Program-made: the position numbers and the translations under genes
The notes under the pieces: model-generated
Told to the model about the DNA's origin: nothing
Seen by the model: only the letters and a program-made list of their open reading frames with translations
The model's database searches: none
Part shown: positions 16,946-26,133 of the stretch, piece after piece
Position numbering within the stretch: the stretch's first letter is position 1
Layout of the letters: each line of letters opens with the position of its first letter
Origin: JBQTKD01 sp052389435
GTDB lineage: Bacteria > Actinomycetota > Actinomycetes > Sporichthyales > Sporichthyaceae
Length of the DNA: 64,000 bases
Reading direction: 5' to 3'
NCBI GenBank assembly: GCA_052389435.1
Contig: JBQTIB010000024.1
Coordinates: 62,001-126,000, forward strand

Positions 16946-17744
16946 CGCCCGACGGGTGGGCGGGCCGGTTCGAGGGGGCCAAGCATGTGACTACTCGTCA
17001 GGTTCGAGCAGACACTGCGCGAGTACTCGCGAATCGACTGCGTCGACGGGGACTGGGTCTGGGCGCCTTGGCCGAGGCAGGGCTCCTCTTCGCCGCCGTG
17101 ATCACCGCCGCGCCGTCGCCGATCACCGTCCCGGGCAAGGCTGCGGCACCAGGCGCCGCAGCGCCGCTGGACCCCCGCACGCCTTCGGGGGATCGGCCCC
17201 GGACGCCGCGTGCCCGCCCCGACGCCGTCGAGCTGTGGCAGCGTCAGTTGGCTGCCGACCCCGCACAGGCCGGCGATGTCCGTGCGCGGCTACTGTCCGC
17301 ACGCCGGCGACCCGCGGACCACGACGCCGAAGGGGCGCTTCGCAGTCGCGTTGGAGCGCCTCTACGACTTCGAACCCATCGAAGAGCGGTTCCGCCGAGC
17401 GGTGGACCGGATCAGGGACATCCGTGCCGAGGCGGAGAGCGCCTATCCGAGCAACTTCGGCTACGACCCGGTGGACGGTGACCTGCCTCGGCTCGTCGAC
17501 ATCCCTACTCAGGTGCGTCGCGTGATCCTGCACTACACGGAGGGCGGACGGGAGGATCTGGACGGCATGGCCCAGGCGCACCTCATGTCGCGCATCGGCC
17601 GGGGAACCGGCTACAACTACTACGTCGGCGGCAACGGCGCGAATGCGACCGTCTACTACACCAGCGGCCAGTTCGTGTACCACGTCCGCGGCGGGAACGA
17701 AGACGCCTTCGGTGTGGAGGTGGCCGCCTGCAGCCAGGATCACC
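16942..17744 (+). pseudogene. Broken N-acetylmuramoyl-L-alanine amidase-like gene
   Basis: The ATG overlaps the lgt stop. The first ~110 codons give an N-terminal hydrophobic segment (EAGLLFAAVITAAP) and a Pro-rich linker, then the frame is lost near 17290. The neighbouring frame continues with LERLYDFEPIEERFRRAV, VILHYTEGG, GYNYYVGGNG, FVYHVRGGNEDAFGVEVAA, which is the Amidase_2 (zinc amidase/PGRP) fold with its HYT and NEDAFGVE motifs. Homology stops at about 17744, well before the usual C-terminus. The gene therefore carries a frameshift and a 3' truncation. An intact version would cleave the stem peptide from peptidoglycan. Confidence 0.65.
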
Positions 17745-17790
17745 AGCGGCCAAAGGCCGTAGGCCTGATCGTCCATCGGCAATCACCTCC
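17735..17790 (-). pseudogene. Possible 5' stub of a membrane methyltransferase gene
   Basis: On the minus strand an AGGAGG site precedes an ATG (17774-17776) that opens with MDDQAYGLWPLV, which resembles the first residues of membrane isoprenylcysteine-methyltransferase-like proteins. Only some 15 codons remain before the sequence merges with the truncated amidase. It is a short match and may be coincidental. Confidence 0.25.
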
Positions 17791-17850
17791 TGAGCCGGCG
17801 CGCAAAGATTTCCGCGGTGGCGTGTCTGCCTCCGACTCGATGTCGCAGGT

Positions 17851-18171
17851 TTACGCGCGCGGACCGGGGCTGCCGTGCAGGAGATCGCGGCGACGGCGGA
17901 GTTCGACCTCGTCGATCTCCCCGCGCGCGTACCTATCGGTCAGGATGTCCTCCGGACTCGTGGTCCCGACCCGACCGGTGTTCGCACGCTTGCGTCCGCC
18001 GCCGGGGTTTCGCACGGCCAACACCACTAGCCCGGTGACCAGCCCCCAAAACAGCAGCATCATCGCGGCCATGACGAACCACTCGCCTGCATTCCAGTTC
18101 CCGTCGTGATAACCCGGCAACGGACTCACCTCCCGGTGGTTTCGGTCCGCATCTCCGGACCTGCCCATCAC
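17851..18171 (-). CDS. Small membrane protein with SHOCT domain
   Basis: This 106-residue protein has one membrane helix (EWFVMAAMMLLFWGLVTGLVVLAV) and a short C-terminal SHOCT-type domain: SPEDILTDRYARGEIDEVELRRRRDLL. The domain is a common oligomerisation or regulatory tail of small actinobacterial membrane proteins. The start is GTG at 18171; a downstream TTG preceded by GGGAGG is an alternative that would begin just before HDGNW. Similar proteins recur next to copper and lipoprotein genes, but the role is unknown. Confidence 0.75.
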   Translation of the reverse strand: MMGRSGDADRNHREVSPLPGYHDGNWNAGEWFVMAAMMLLFWGLVTGLVVLAVRNPGGGRKRANTGRVGTTSPEDILTDRYARGEIDEVELRRRRDLLHGSPGPRA

Positions 18172-18344
18172 GGTGCCGTGCTCCGCCGGAGCGCAGTAGG
18201 GAAGGAAGTCCCTAGCCGCACGAGTTCGTGTGCGTGCAGCTTGTCGAGGCCCCGGGACGTTCGGCCCTGCCCAGCGGGTGAGGCGAGGCGGATGGTGTTA
18301 ACAGGTCGGCCCCATGCCGGCTTGAAGCGCCGGGAGGCACAGCA

Positions 18345-18602
18345 ATGACCCAGAACAAGTACCCGCTCTACGGGCTTGTGATCGCGACCGGCGCCGTGCT
18401 GGCGGTCTGGGCTGGTCTTCCCCCGAGCTTTCTCCTCATCCTGTTGGTCTGCCCGCTGATGATGTTCTTCATGATGCGCGGCATGCACGGGAACACCGCG
18501 GACCACGGCGAAACGAAGAAGACCGCCGATCCCGAACGCGCCCAGCGGGCGATGCGGCCGGGGTCCGACACGGACACCGCACCGGATCACACGACCGTCT
18601 AG
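18345..18602 (+). CDS. Small DUF2933-like membrane protein
   Basis: This 85-residue protein has two adjacent hydrophobic helices (LYGLVIATGAVLAVWAGL and SFLLILLVCPLMMFFMMRGMHG) and a charged hydrophilic tail. The Cys-Pro and the Met-rich exit MMFFMMRGMHG match small DUF2933-type proteins seen in heavy-metal clusters; the family assignment is tentative. The ATG is preceded by GGGAGG at about 10 bases. A stress-protein-like gene and a P-type ATPase follow on the same strand. Confidence 0.7.
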   Translation: MTQNKYPLYGLVIATGAVLAVWAGLPPSFLLILLVCPLMMFFMMRGMHGNTADHGETKKTADPERAQRAMRPGSDTDTAPDHTTV

Positions 18603-18637
18603 AACCCGTCCCAGCTGACGTTCCGGAAGGAACCCCC

Positions 18638-19231
18638 GTGCCGAATCTCCACGACCTGCTCACCCCTGCGCCGATGCGCGGCACGACCACGTCCTCTTCT
18701 CCGCATCGCCTGCTCGGTGAGTTCGAGACCTACGCCGGCGCCGAGCACGTCGTCGACCGGCTCTCGGACGACGGATTCCCCGTTGAGCATTCCCGCATTG
18801 TTGGAAACAACCTGCGCTCGGTGGAGCAGGTCACCGGCAGGTTGACCAGCGCCCAAGCCGCCCTGGCCGGAGCCGCCACCGGCGCCTGGTTCGGCCTGTT
18901 CTTCGGTTTGCTGCTGGGTATGTTCAGCACCGGCTCGACGTGGCTGGCTGTGCTGGCGGGAAGCACGGCCATCGGCGCCGCGTGGATGGCCCTGTTCGGC
19001 TATCTGGCCCACTGGGCGACGAAGGGCCGCCGGGACTTCTCCAGCGTGCAGAGCCTCGAGGCGGACAGCTACAGCGTCTACGTCGACGCCACCCACGCCG
19101 ACGGCGCGACCCCCTCTGCCGAGGCGATGCCCGCTGCGTCCTGCTGCGGTGGAGCAACACAGCGAGCACCTGGGACAGACCCCGTGCCTGCGCTCCGTGT
19201 CGACAGCTTGCCCGGTCCCAGCGTCAGGTGA
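18638..19231 (+). CDS. General-stress-protein-like membrane protein
   Basis: The protein has 197 residues. The N-terminal half has the LGEFETYAGAEHVVDRLSDDGF pattern of the GSP17M-like domain of actinobacterial general stress proteins. It is followed by a Gly/Ala-rich membrane region (AALAGAATGAWFGLFFGLLLG and LAVLAGSTAIGAAWMALFGY) and a soluble tail with SCCGG. GTG at 18638 has GGAAGG 8 bases upstream. Its TGA overlaps a potential GTG start of the next P-type ATPase gene, so the two are likely co-transcribed. The biochemical role is unknown. Confidence 0.75.
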   Translation: MPNLHDLLTPAPMRGTTTSSSPHRLLGEFETYAGAEHVVDRLSDDGFPVEHSRIVGNNLRSVEQVTGRLTSAQAALAGAATGAWFGLFFGLLLGMFSTGSTWLAVLAGSTAIGAAWMALFGYLAHWATKGRRDFSSVQSLEADSYSVYVDATHADGATPSAEAMPAASCCGGATQRAPGTDPVPALRVDSLPGPSVR

Positions 19232-19266
19232 TTATCCGTCAGATCGATGTGCTTGGGGTGAGCTCG

Positions 19267-21690
19267 GTGACGACGGCCATCCCCGCTCGGTCCGAGCCGG
19301 CTCATGTCGTCCTGCACGTAGGCGGGCTGCACTACGCGAGCGAGACGGCCGTCGTGGAGGGGGTCCTCGGCCGTCGCTCCGGGGTGCTGGAGGTCAGGGC
19401 CAACCCGGTGGCGCAGACCGCGAACGTGAGCTTCGACCCGGACGTGACCTCCGTTGCCGAGCTGCAAAATTGGGTGCAGCAGTGCGGCTATCACTGCGCC
19501 GGGCAATCCGTCCCGGGGCACCTCTGCGACCCGCTGGCAGAGGCCGGTCGTCACGAGCCGCACGACCTCCCCGCCATCGATCGGGCTGGTTGCGCCGACG
19601 GGCACGGGCATGGCGGGCACGCCGGCATGTCGATGCAGTCGATGGCCGACGACATGCGCAGGCGCTTCTTCGTCGCGCTCGTCTTCACGATCCCCACCCT
19701 GCTGTGGTCGATGGTCGGCAGCGACCTGTTGGGCACCGAGCTGGCCACGCCCTTCGGCCTCGACCGCGACGTGTGGCTGCTGGTGCTAAGCCTGCCGATC
19801 GTTTTCTTCGCGTCGTCGATCTTCTTTGCCGGCGCGCTCGCAGCGCTCAGGGCGCGAACGCTGGACATGATGGTGCTCGTCGCGGTGGCGATCGGTACGG
19901 CCTGGGTCTACTCGGTCTCGGCGACGTTCTTCATCGAGGGCGAGGTCTTCTACGAGGCGTCGGCCATGCTGGCGACCTTCGTCCTGCTCGGTCACTGGTT
20001 CGAGATGCGCTCACGGCGCAGCGCGAACGACGCGATTCGCGAACTGCTGGACCTGGCTCCCTCCCAGGCAGTGGTCCTGCGGGACGGTGAGCCGGTCGAC
20101 GTGCCCACGGCCGAAGTGGTGGTCGGGGATCTGCTGCTGATCCGACCGGGCGCGAAGCTTCCCGTCGATGCCGTCGTCGAGCACGGCGAGAGCCAGGTCG
20201 ACGAGTCGGCGGTGACCGGCGAAAGCCTCCCGGTGCACAAACGACCCGGCGATCGCCTGATCGGCGCGACCATCAACAAGAACGGCACCCTGCGCGCGCG
20301 GGCCAGCGCCGTAGGCGCGGACACCGCGCTCGCGCAGATCGTCAAGCTCGTCCAGCAGGCTCAGAACTCCAAGGCCCCCGGTCAGCGGCTGGCGGACAGG
20401 GCCGCCTTCTGGCTCGTCTTCGTTGCGCTGGCCGGCGGCGTGCTGACCTTCGCCGTGTGGTTCTTCATCGTGGGCCGCGACATCGAGACCGCGCTGCTGT
20501 TCGCGATCACCGTCGTCGTGATCACCTGTCCCGACGCGTTGGGGCTGGCGACGCCGACGGCGATCATGGTCGGTACCGGGCTGGCCGCCAAGCGCGGCAT
20601 CCTGTTCAAGCACGCGATGGCGCTCGAGCAGGGAGCCGCGCTGGACACGGTGGTCTTCGACAAGACCGGCACCTTGACCCGCGGCCAGCCGGAGGTCGTG
20701 GCGCTTGTAACGGCCGACGGCTTCTCGGAGGACGGCGTGCTGCGGCTCATGGCGGCCGCCGAGCGCGAAAGCGAGCACCCCCTCGCCGAGGCGATCGTCG
20801 AGGCAGCCCGGTCCCGAACGTTGGTGCTGCCCCAAGTCGAGTCGTTCGAGGCCGTCCCCGGCCACGGTGCGCTCGCCGTCGTCGAGGGCCGGCGACTGGC
20901 CATCGGCAACAGGCGGCTACTGGCACGAGAGCACGTCGACCTCGCCGGCCTGACCGGACCGGCCGCCGAGCTCGCGGGGCAGGGCCGCACCACCGTGCTG
21001 GTCGCCATCGACGGCAGGATCGCCGCCGTCGTCGCCGTCGCGGACGCGACGCGTGAGACGGCCGCGCAAGCCGTCCGGGCGCTGAAGGAGCTCGGCGTGC
21101 GGTCGGTCATGCTCTCGGGCGACAGCGAGGCCACCGCGCGTCGCATCGCCGCCGAAGTCGGCATCGAAGAGGTCCTGGCGGAGGTGCTGCCCGGGGACAA
21201 GGCGGCCAGGATCGCCGAACTCCAGGCTCAGGGGCGCAAGGTCGCGATGGTGGGAGACGGGGTCAACGACGCCCCGGCGCTCGCGCAGGCAGATGTCGGG
21301 ATCGCGATCGGCGCCGGAACCGACGTCGCCGTGGAGACGGCCGACGTCGTGCTGATGCGTTCCGACCCGTTCGACGTCGTCATCGCCATCGCAATCAGCC
21401 GCGGAACGGTGCGCAAGATCCGGCAGAACCTGTGGTGGGCCGTCGGGTACAACTCACTCGGACTGCCCATCGCCGCCGGAGTCTTCGCGCCGTTGGGGTT
21501 CGTCTTGCGCCCCGAGATCGCGGCCATTTCGATGGCCGACTCGAGCATCATTGTCGCCGTGAACGCCGTCTCGCTGAGGCGGCTGCGCATCCCCGAGGCA
21601 GAAACGCCGCCACCGCAGGCCGATCCGGGTCACACCTCGCGTCGGAACGACCTCACGAGACCGGTGACGACCAAGAGCCCAGTCGGTTGA
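19267..21690 (+). CDS. Heavy-metal P1B-type ATPase with CPD membrane motif and degenerate HMA domain
   Basis: This protein of about 807 residues has all P-type ATPase parts: TGESLPV actuator loop, VITCPDALGLATP in the sixth membrane helix (near residue 419), DKTGTLTRG (near residue 465), ESEHPLAEA, GDGVNDAPAL. Two features are atypical. The metal motif is CPD rather than CPC/CPH. The N-terminal HMA-like domain has GLHYASE where GMxCxxC should be, followed by CGYHCAGQSV and a GHGHGGHAGMSM stretch. Such proteins recur in actinobacterial copper clusters, but their substrate is not established. The start is uncertain: GTG at 19228, 19258 or 19267; the last has GGGG 9 bases upstream. Confidence 0.88.
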   Translation: MTTAIPARSEPAHVVLHVGGLHYASETAVVEGVLGRRSGVLEVRANPVAQTANVSFDPDVTSVAELQNWVQQCGYHCAGQSVPGHLCDPLAEAGRHEPHDLPAIDRAGCADGHGHGGHAGMSMQSMADDMRRRFFVALVFTIPTLLWSMVGSDLLGTELATPFGLDRDVWLLVLSLPIVFFASSIFFAGALAALRARTLDMMVLVAVAIGTAWVYSVSATFFIEGEVFYEASAMLATFVLLGHWFEMRSRRSANDAIRELLDLAPSQAVVLRDGEPVDVPTAEVVVGDLLLIRPGAKLPVDAVVEHGESQVDESAVTGESLPVHKRPGDRLIGATINKNGTLRARASAVGADTALAQIVKLVQQAQNSKAPGQRLADRAAFWLVFVALAGGVLTFAVWFFIVGRDIETALLFAITVVVITCPDALGLATPTAIMVGTGLAAKRGILFKHAMALEQGAALDTVVFDKTGTLTRGQPEVVALVTADGFSEDGVLRLMAAAERESEHPLAEAIVEAARSRTLVLPQVESFEAVPGHGALAVVEGRRLAIGNRRLLAREHVDLAGLTGPAAELAGQGRTTVLVAIDGRIAAVVAVADATRETAAQAVRALKELGVRSVMLSGDSEATARRIAAEVGIEEVLAEVLPGDKAARIAELQAQGRKVAMVGDGVNDAPALAQADVGIAIGAGTDVAVETADVVLMRSDPFDVVIAIAISRGTVRKIRQNLWWAVGYNSLGLPIAAGVFAPLGFVLRPEIAAISMADSSIIVAVNAVSLRRLRIPEAETPPPQADPGHTSRRNDLTRPVTTKSPVG

Positions 21691-21787
21691 GGCGAGCCGT
21701 TCGACACGGTCGGGCGTAGGCGTGGGCGGGCCGGGTCGTTGCAGGCCGCACGCGGTGGGGAAGTCACCAGTGACCGGAGGTGATCAA

Positions 21788-23347
21788 ATGAATCGACGTC
21801 AGTTCCTGCGCGTGGGTCTCGGCGTGACCGGGGCGGCGATGGTGGGTGGGTGTGCGTCCTCGCCCGCGACGCCGGTCGATCCGGCGGGCCCCGAGGCGAA
21901 GGCGGCGCAGGGGCGCCGCGGTTCGGGTGGGCCGGTCCGGGCCGTCGCCCTCGCCCCGATGGTGGGCATGGTGGATCTGGGGGGTCCCCAGGTGCTCACC
22001 TGGACCTACGGCGGAGCCCTGCCCGGCGAGGCGATCCGGGTCCGCCGCGGGGAGGTGCTCGAGGCGAAACTGTCCAACCGGTTGCCGGTGGAGACGACCG
22101 TGCACTGGCACGGATTGGCGTTGCGCAACGACATGGACGGGGTGCCGGGGGTCACCCAGCCCCAGATCGCGGCCGGCGGCGAGTTCACCTACCGGTTCAC
22201 CGCCGAAGACCCGGGGACCTACTGGCTCCATCCGCACTCCGGGCTGCAACTCGACCGCGGCCTGTACGCGCCGCTCATCGTCGAAGACCCCGACGAACCC
22301 GCCCGCTACGACCGGGAATGGGTCGTCGTGCTCGACGACTGGCTGGACGGGGTCGAGGGGCGCAGCCCCGACAAGGTGTTCAACGAGTTGCGCGCCTCGA
22401 CCATGGACCACGGCGCCGGCGGCGGGTCGGGCGATGGCGGAATGCAGATGGGTGGGTCCACCATGAGCGGGACCGTCGTGACATCGCCGATCGCCTCGGC
22501 GTCCGCGCCGCCGCCGACTGCCGGCGGGATGCTGATGGGGGCGACCAGCGACCTGCTCGGAGGCGCCGCCGGAGATGTCGCCTACCCCTATTACCTGATC
22601 AACGGCAGGGTCCGCGAGGCGCCGGTGACTTTCGACGCCAAACCGGGGGAGCGGATCCGTATTCGGTTGATCAACGCGGGCGGTGACACGGCTTTCCGGG
22701 TAGCTCTCGGTGGACATCGCTTGCGGGTCACCCACACCGATGGGTACCCGGTCGGCCCGGTCGAGACGGACGCCCTCCTGATCGGGATGGGGGAACGCTA
22801 CGACGTCGAGGCGACCTTGGCGGACGGGGTGTTCCCGCTGGTGGCCCTGGCCGAAGGCAAGGACCGGACCGCGCTGGCGTTGATCCGCACCAGTTCCGGG
22901 GCCGTGCCGCCCACCGACGTCCGCCCGACCGAGCTGGATCGCCCAGTGCTGCGCTACGACCAACTCGTCCGCACCGAGGAGGTCGCCCTCGCACCCCGGA
23001 AGATCGATCGTGAGCACCGGCTGGAACTCACCGGCGGGATGATGGGCTACTCCTGGGGGATCAACGGCAGGCCGTTCCACGACGGCGAGCCCCTGCTGGT
23101 GGAACAGGATCAGCGGGTCCGGCTGAGCTTCGTCAACCGGACCATGATGTGGCACCCGATGCACCTGCACGGCCACACGTTCCAGATGAACGGCACAGGC
23201 CCGCGCAAGGACACCGTGGCGGTACTTCCGCAACAGACCGTCACCTGCGACTTCGACGCGAACAATCCCGGCCAGTGGATGATCCACTGCCACAACGCCT
23301 ACCACCTGGAAGGCGGCATGATGCGAACTCTCGCGTACACGACCTGA
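21788..23347 (+). CDS. Tat-exported multicopper oxidase lipoprotein (CueO/CopA type)
   Basis: This 519-residue protein starts RRQFLRVGLGVTGAAMVGGC, combining a twin-arginine signal with a lipobox. Three cupredoxin domains follow with all four copper-ligand motifs: HWHG, HPHS, HPMHLHGHTF and HCHNAYHLEGGMM. A Met/His-containing insertion (MDHGAGGG, MQMGGSTMSG, MLMGATS) lies between the first and second domains, as in cuprous oxidases. It should oxidise Cu(I) to the less toxic Cu(II) outside the cell. The ATG is preceded by GGAGGTGATCAA. It follows the CPD ATPase by about 100 bases and precedes the CsoR-family gene. Confidence 0.95.
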   Translation: MNRRQFLRVGLGVTGAAMVGGCASSPATPVDPAGPEAKAAQGRRGSGGPVRAVALAPMVGMVDLGGPQVLTWTYGGALPGEAIRVRRGEVLEAKLSNRLPVETTVHWHGLALRNDMDGVPGVTQPQIAAGGEFTYRFTAEDPGTYWLHPHSGLQLDRGLYAPLIVEDPDEPARYDREWVVVLDDWLDGVEGRSPDKVFNELRASTMDHGAGGGSGDGGMQMGGSTMSGTVVTSPIASASAPPPTAGGMLMGATSDLLGGAAGDVAYPYYLINGRVREAPVTFDAKPGERIRIRLINAGGDTAFRVALGGHRLRVTHTDGYPVGPVETDALLIGMGERYDVEATLADGVFPLVALAEGKDRTALALIRTSSGAVPPTDVRPTELDRPVLRYDQLVRTEEVALAPRKIDREHRLELTGGMMGYSWGINGRPFHDGEPLLVEQDQRVRLSFVNRTMMWHPMHLHGHTFQMNGTGPRKDTVAVLPQQTVTCDFDANNPGQWMIHCHNAYHLEGGMMRTLAYTT

Positions 23348-23483
23348 GGCGAAGGATCTCCGATAGCCGATCGCTTGCGCCGTAGAGAGCCATCAGACTC
23401 TGACGGTTAGTCAGCGAATGCTTCGAGCCTCGACAACCGCGCGGCGGCGCCGGGACAGTGCAGCGGCAGTGCCCTGGGACCGA

Positions 23484-23498
23484 TACCTCCCCCTGGTA
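23484..23498. promoter_or_regulatory. CsoR-like operator 2 (csoR promoter)
   Basis: TACC and GGTA flank a 7-base pyrimidine-rich centre 31 bases before the csoR-like start codon. The arms are shorter than at the other sites. It is placed for autoregulation. Confidence 0.45.
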
Positions 23499-23528
23499 AC
23501 CTCGAAGCGAGAACGAAGGGGGCTGCAG

Positions 23529-23810
23529 GTGGACCGACGGGCCGAGGATCGCGAGGCGTACCTCAAGCGGCTGAACCGGATCGAGGGTCAGGTCCGCGGG
23601 ATCGCGAAGATGGTCGAGGCGGACAAGTACTGCATCGACGTCCTCACGCAGGTGTCAGCGGCGACCCGAGCCCTGGAGGCCGTCGCGCTGGGCCTGCTGG
23701 AGGATCACCTCAAGCACTGCGTGCGAGAGGCTGCGGCCGACGGTGGGCCGGTGGCGGCGGAGAAGCTTGCCGAGGCCAGCGCCGCGATCGCGCGACTCGT
23801 CCGCTCCTGA
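23529..23810 (+). CDS. csoR: CsoR-family copper-sensing repressor
   Basis: This 93-residue all-helical DUF156 repressor has the core LKRLNRIEGQVRGIAKMVE. The Cu(I) ligand set Cys-His-Cys is intact: KYCIDVL, then DHLKHC 25-29 residues later, matching Cys36/His61/Cys65 of M. tuberculosis CsoR, whose flanking sequence is very similar. Copper binding should lower DNA affinity and derepress the copper genes around it. The GTG at 23529 follows AAGGGGG; upstream in-frame codons are Arg-rich and unlikely. It faces copA, the next gene on the opposite strand, tail to tail. Confidence 0.93.
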   Translation: MDRRAEDREAYLKRLNRIEGQVRGIAKMVEADKYCIDVLTQVSAATRALEAVALGLLEDHLKHCVREAAADGGPVAAEKLAEASAAIARLVRS

Positions 23811-23817
23811 CGCTACG

Positions 23818-26121
23818 TCAGACGGCGCGTCCCGGCATCGCCTGGAACCGGCGCAGGCGCTGGCTGTTGGTGACCACGAACACCGAACTGAATGCCATCG
23901 CCACCCCCGCAAGCAACGGGTTGAGCAGGCCGGCCGCGGCGAGTGGCAGCGCCGCGACGTTGTAGGCGAAGGCCCAGAACAGGTTGCCCTTGATCGTGGC
24001 CAGGGTGCGGCGGGCGAGGCGGATCGCGTCGGCGGCGGCCCGCAGGTCCCCGCGCACGAGGGTGAGGTCGCTGGCGGCGATGGCGGCGTCTGTGCCGGTG
24101 CCCATGGCCAGGCCCAGATCCGCCTGGGCCAGGGCCGCGGCGTCGTTGACGCCGTCGCCGACCATCGCGACCGTGCGACCCTGCGCCTGCAGTCGCTTGA
24201 TGGTCTCGACCTTCTGCTCGGGCAGGACCTCGGCGATGACCTCGTCGATGCCGACTGCAGCCGCCACCGCCTGCGCTGCGCGGGCGTTGTCGCCGGTGAG
24301 CAGCACCGGGCGGAGCCCGAGACGCTTGAACTCGGCCACCGCGGCGGCGGAGGTCTCCTTGATGGTGTCCGCGACCACGAGCACCCCGCGCACCTGGCCG
24401 TCCCAGCCGACCCACACCGGGCTCTGCCCGGCGGACTCGGCGGCGTCGGCGGCTGCGAGCAGTCCGGCCGGGGCGTGCTGGGACCACTGCTCGGCCAACC
24501 AGGCGCGGCGTCCGGCGACCACCGCGTGACCGTCGACGATGCCCTGCACCCCGCGGCCCTCGGTGTTCTTGAACTCTTCGACGGCCGCCGGCGCGCCGCG
24601 TTCGCGCGCGACCTCGGCGATGGCCCGGGCGATGGGGTGCTCGGAGGCGTCCTCGAGTGCCCCGGCCAGCCGTAGCACCTCGGCGGTGGTCGTGCTCTTG
24701 GCGGCGAACACCTCGATCAGGCTCATCCGTCCGGCGGTCACGGTCCCGGTCTTGTCCAGCACGATGGTGTCCACCCGGCGGGTGCTCTCCAGCACCTCCG
24801 GTCCCTTGATCAGAATGCCGAGCTGGGCCCCCCGACCGGTGCCGACCATCAGCGCGGTCGGCGTGGCCAGGCCCAGCGCGCACGGGCAGGCGATGATCAG
24901 CACCGCGACGGCGGCGGTGAAGCCCAGCACCGCGCTGGAGCCGTTCCCGAGCCAGAAGCCCAGGGTCGCGGCGGACAGGCCAAGGACGATGGGCACGAAG
25001 ATCCCGGAGACCGTGTCGGCGAGCCGCTGCACCGCCGCCTTGCCGGTCTGCGCGTCCTCGACCATCCGCGCGATCTGCGCGAGCTGGGTGTCCGCGCCGA
25101 CCCGGGTCGCCTTCACCACCAGACGTCCGCCGGCGTTGAGGGTCGCGCCGGTCACCGCCGAGCCGGGACTCACCTCGACCGGCACCGACTCCCCCGTCAG
25201 CATGGACTCGTCGACCGCGGAGGTGCCGGAGACCACGACTCCGTCGGTGGCGATCTTCTCGCCCGGCCGGACCACGAACTCCTGATGGACCGTCAGGGCA
25301 TCGACGGGGATGCGCTGCTCGACCCCGTCGACGAGCACCGCGACGTCCTTGGCGCCGAGGTTCATCAGCGCCCGCAGTGCCGCACCCGACCGCCGCTTGG
25401 CGCGGGCCTCGAAGTACCGGCCGGCGAGCAGGGCCGTGGTCAACACCGCGGCGACCTCGAGGTAGATCTCGTCGGCCCCGGCGCCGCGCTCGGGAACGAG
25501 GCTGAAGCCCATGGTCATGCCCGGCACGCCGGCCCCGCCGAACAGCAGCGCGTACAGGGACCACCCGAACGCCGCCGCGACCCCGACGCTGATCAGCGTG
25601 TCCATGGTCGCGGCCCCGTGCCGCAGATTCGTCCACGCCGCGCGGTGGAAGGGCAACGCCCCCCACACCGCGATCGGCGCGGTCAGCATCAGTGCGATCC
25701 ACTGCCAGTACTCGAACTGCAGCGGGGGCACCATCGCCAGCACGACGACCGGCAGCGCGAGGGTCGCGGTGATCGTCAGTCGTTGCCGCAGCTGGGCGGT
25801 GGGATCGGGTTCGGCGTCGCCGAGGTCGGGCGTGGGGGCGCCGCCGCTGGCCGGCGCGGGCGCGGCGGGCTTGGGCAGGCTGGCGGTGTACCCGGCCTCG
25901 CCGACGGCCGCGATCAGGGCCTCGGTGCCCACCGAGTCCGGGTAGCGGACGCTGGCCTTCTCCGTGGCGTAGTTGACCGTGGCGGTGACGCCCTCGAGCC
26001 GGTTGAGCTTCTTCTCGATGCGGCGCGCGCAGGATGCGCAGGTCATGCCGGCGATGCTCAGGTCGACGCTGTGCAGTTCGTCCTCGGGCGGACGCGCGAT
26101 CGGAATGGACGCGGTGCTCAT
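23818..26121 (-). CDS. copA: Copper-exporting P1B-1 ATPase CopA
   Basis: This 767-residue Cu(I) pump has an N-terminal HMA domain with GMTCASC near residue 25. Then come membrane helices, TGESVPVEV, the IIACPCALGLATP motif (near residue 410), DKTGTVTAG (near 455), SEHPIARA and GDGVNDAAAL. The CPC motif plus the following Asn/Tyr and Met/Ser-containing helices (AYNVAALPLAAAGLL, MAFSSVFVVTNSQRL) define the Cu(I) group. It pumps cytosolic copper outward for oxidation by the multicopper oxidase. It lies 12 bases downstream of an exported HEKEMHL protein gene whose promoter carries two CsoR-like sites, so both are probably one copper-inducible operon. Confidence 0.95.
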   Translation of the reverse strand: MSTASIPIARPPEDELHSVDLSIAGMTCASCARRIEKKLNRLEGVTATVNYATEKASVRYPDSVGTEALIAAVGEAGYTASLPKPAAPAPASGGAPTPDLGDAEPDPTAQLRQRLTITATLALPVVVLAMVPPLQFEYWQWIALMLTAPIAVWGALPFHRAAWTNLRHGAATMDTLISVGVAAAFGWSLYALLFGGAGVPGMTMGFSLVPERGAGADEIYLEVAAVLTTALLAGRYFEARAKRRSGAALRALMNLGAKDVAVLVDGVEQRIPVDALTVHQEFVVRPGEKIATDGVVVSGTSAVDESMLTGESVPVEVSPGSAVTGATLNAGGRLVVKATRVGADTQLAQIARMVEDAQTGKAAVQRLADTVSGIFVPIVLGLSAATLGFWLGNGSSAVLGFTAAVAVLIIACPCALGLATPTALMVGTGRGAQLGILIKGPEVLESTRRVDTIVLDKTGTVTAGRMSLIEVFAAKSTTTAEVLRLAGALEDASEHPIARAIAEVARERGAPAAVEEFKNTEGRGVQGIVDGHAVVAGRRAWLAEQWSQHAPAGLLAAADAAESAGQSPVWVGWDGQVRGVLVVADTIKETSAAAVAEFKRLGLRPVLLTGDNARAAQAVAAAVGIDEVIAEVLPEQKVETIKRLQAQGRTVAMVGDGVNDAAALAQADLGLAMGTGTDAAIAASDLTLVRGDLRAAADAIRLARRTLATIKGNLFWAFAYNVAALPLAAAGLLNPLLAGVAMAFSSVFVVTNSQRLRRFQAMPGRAV

Positions 26122-26133
26122 CGGCCGGCTCCT

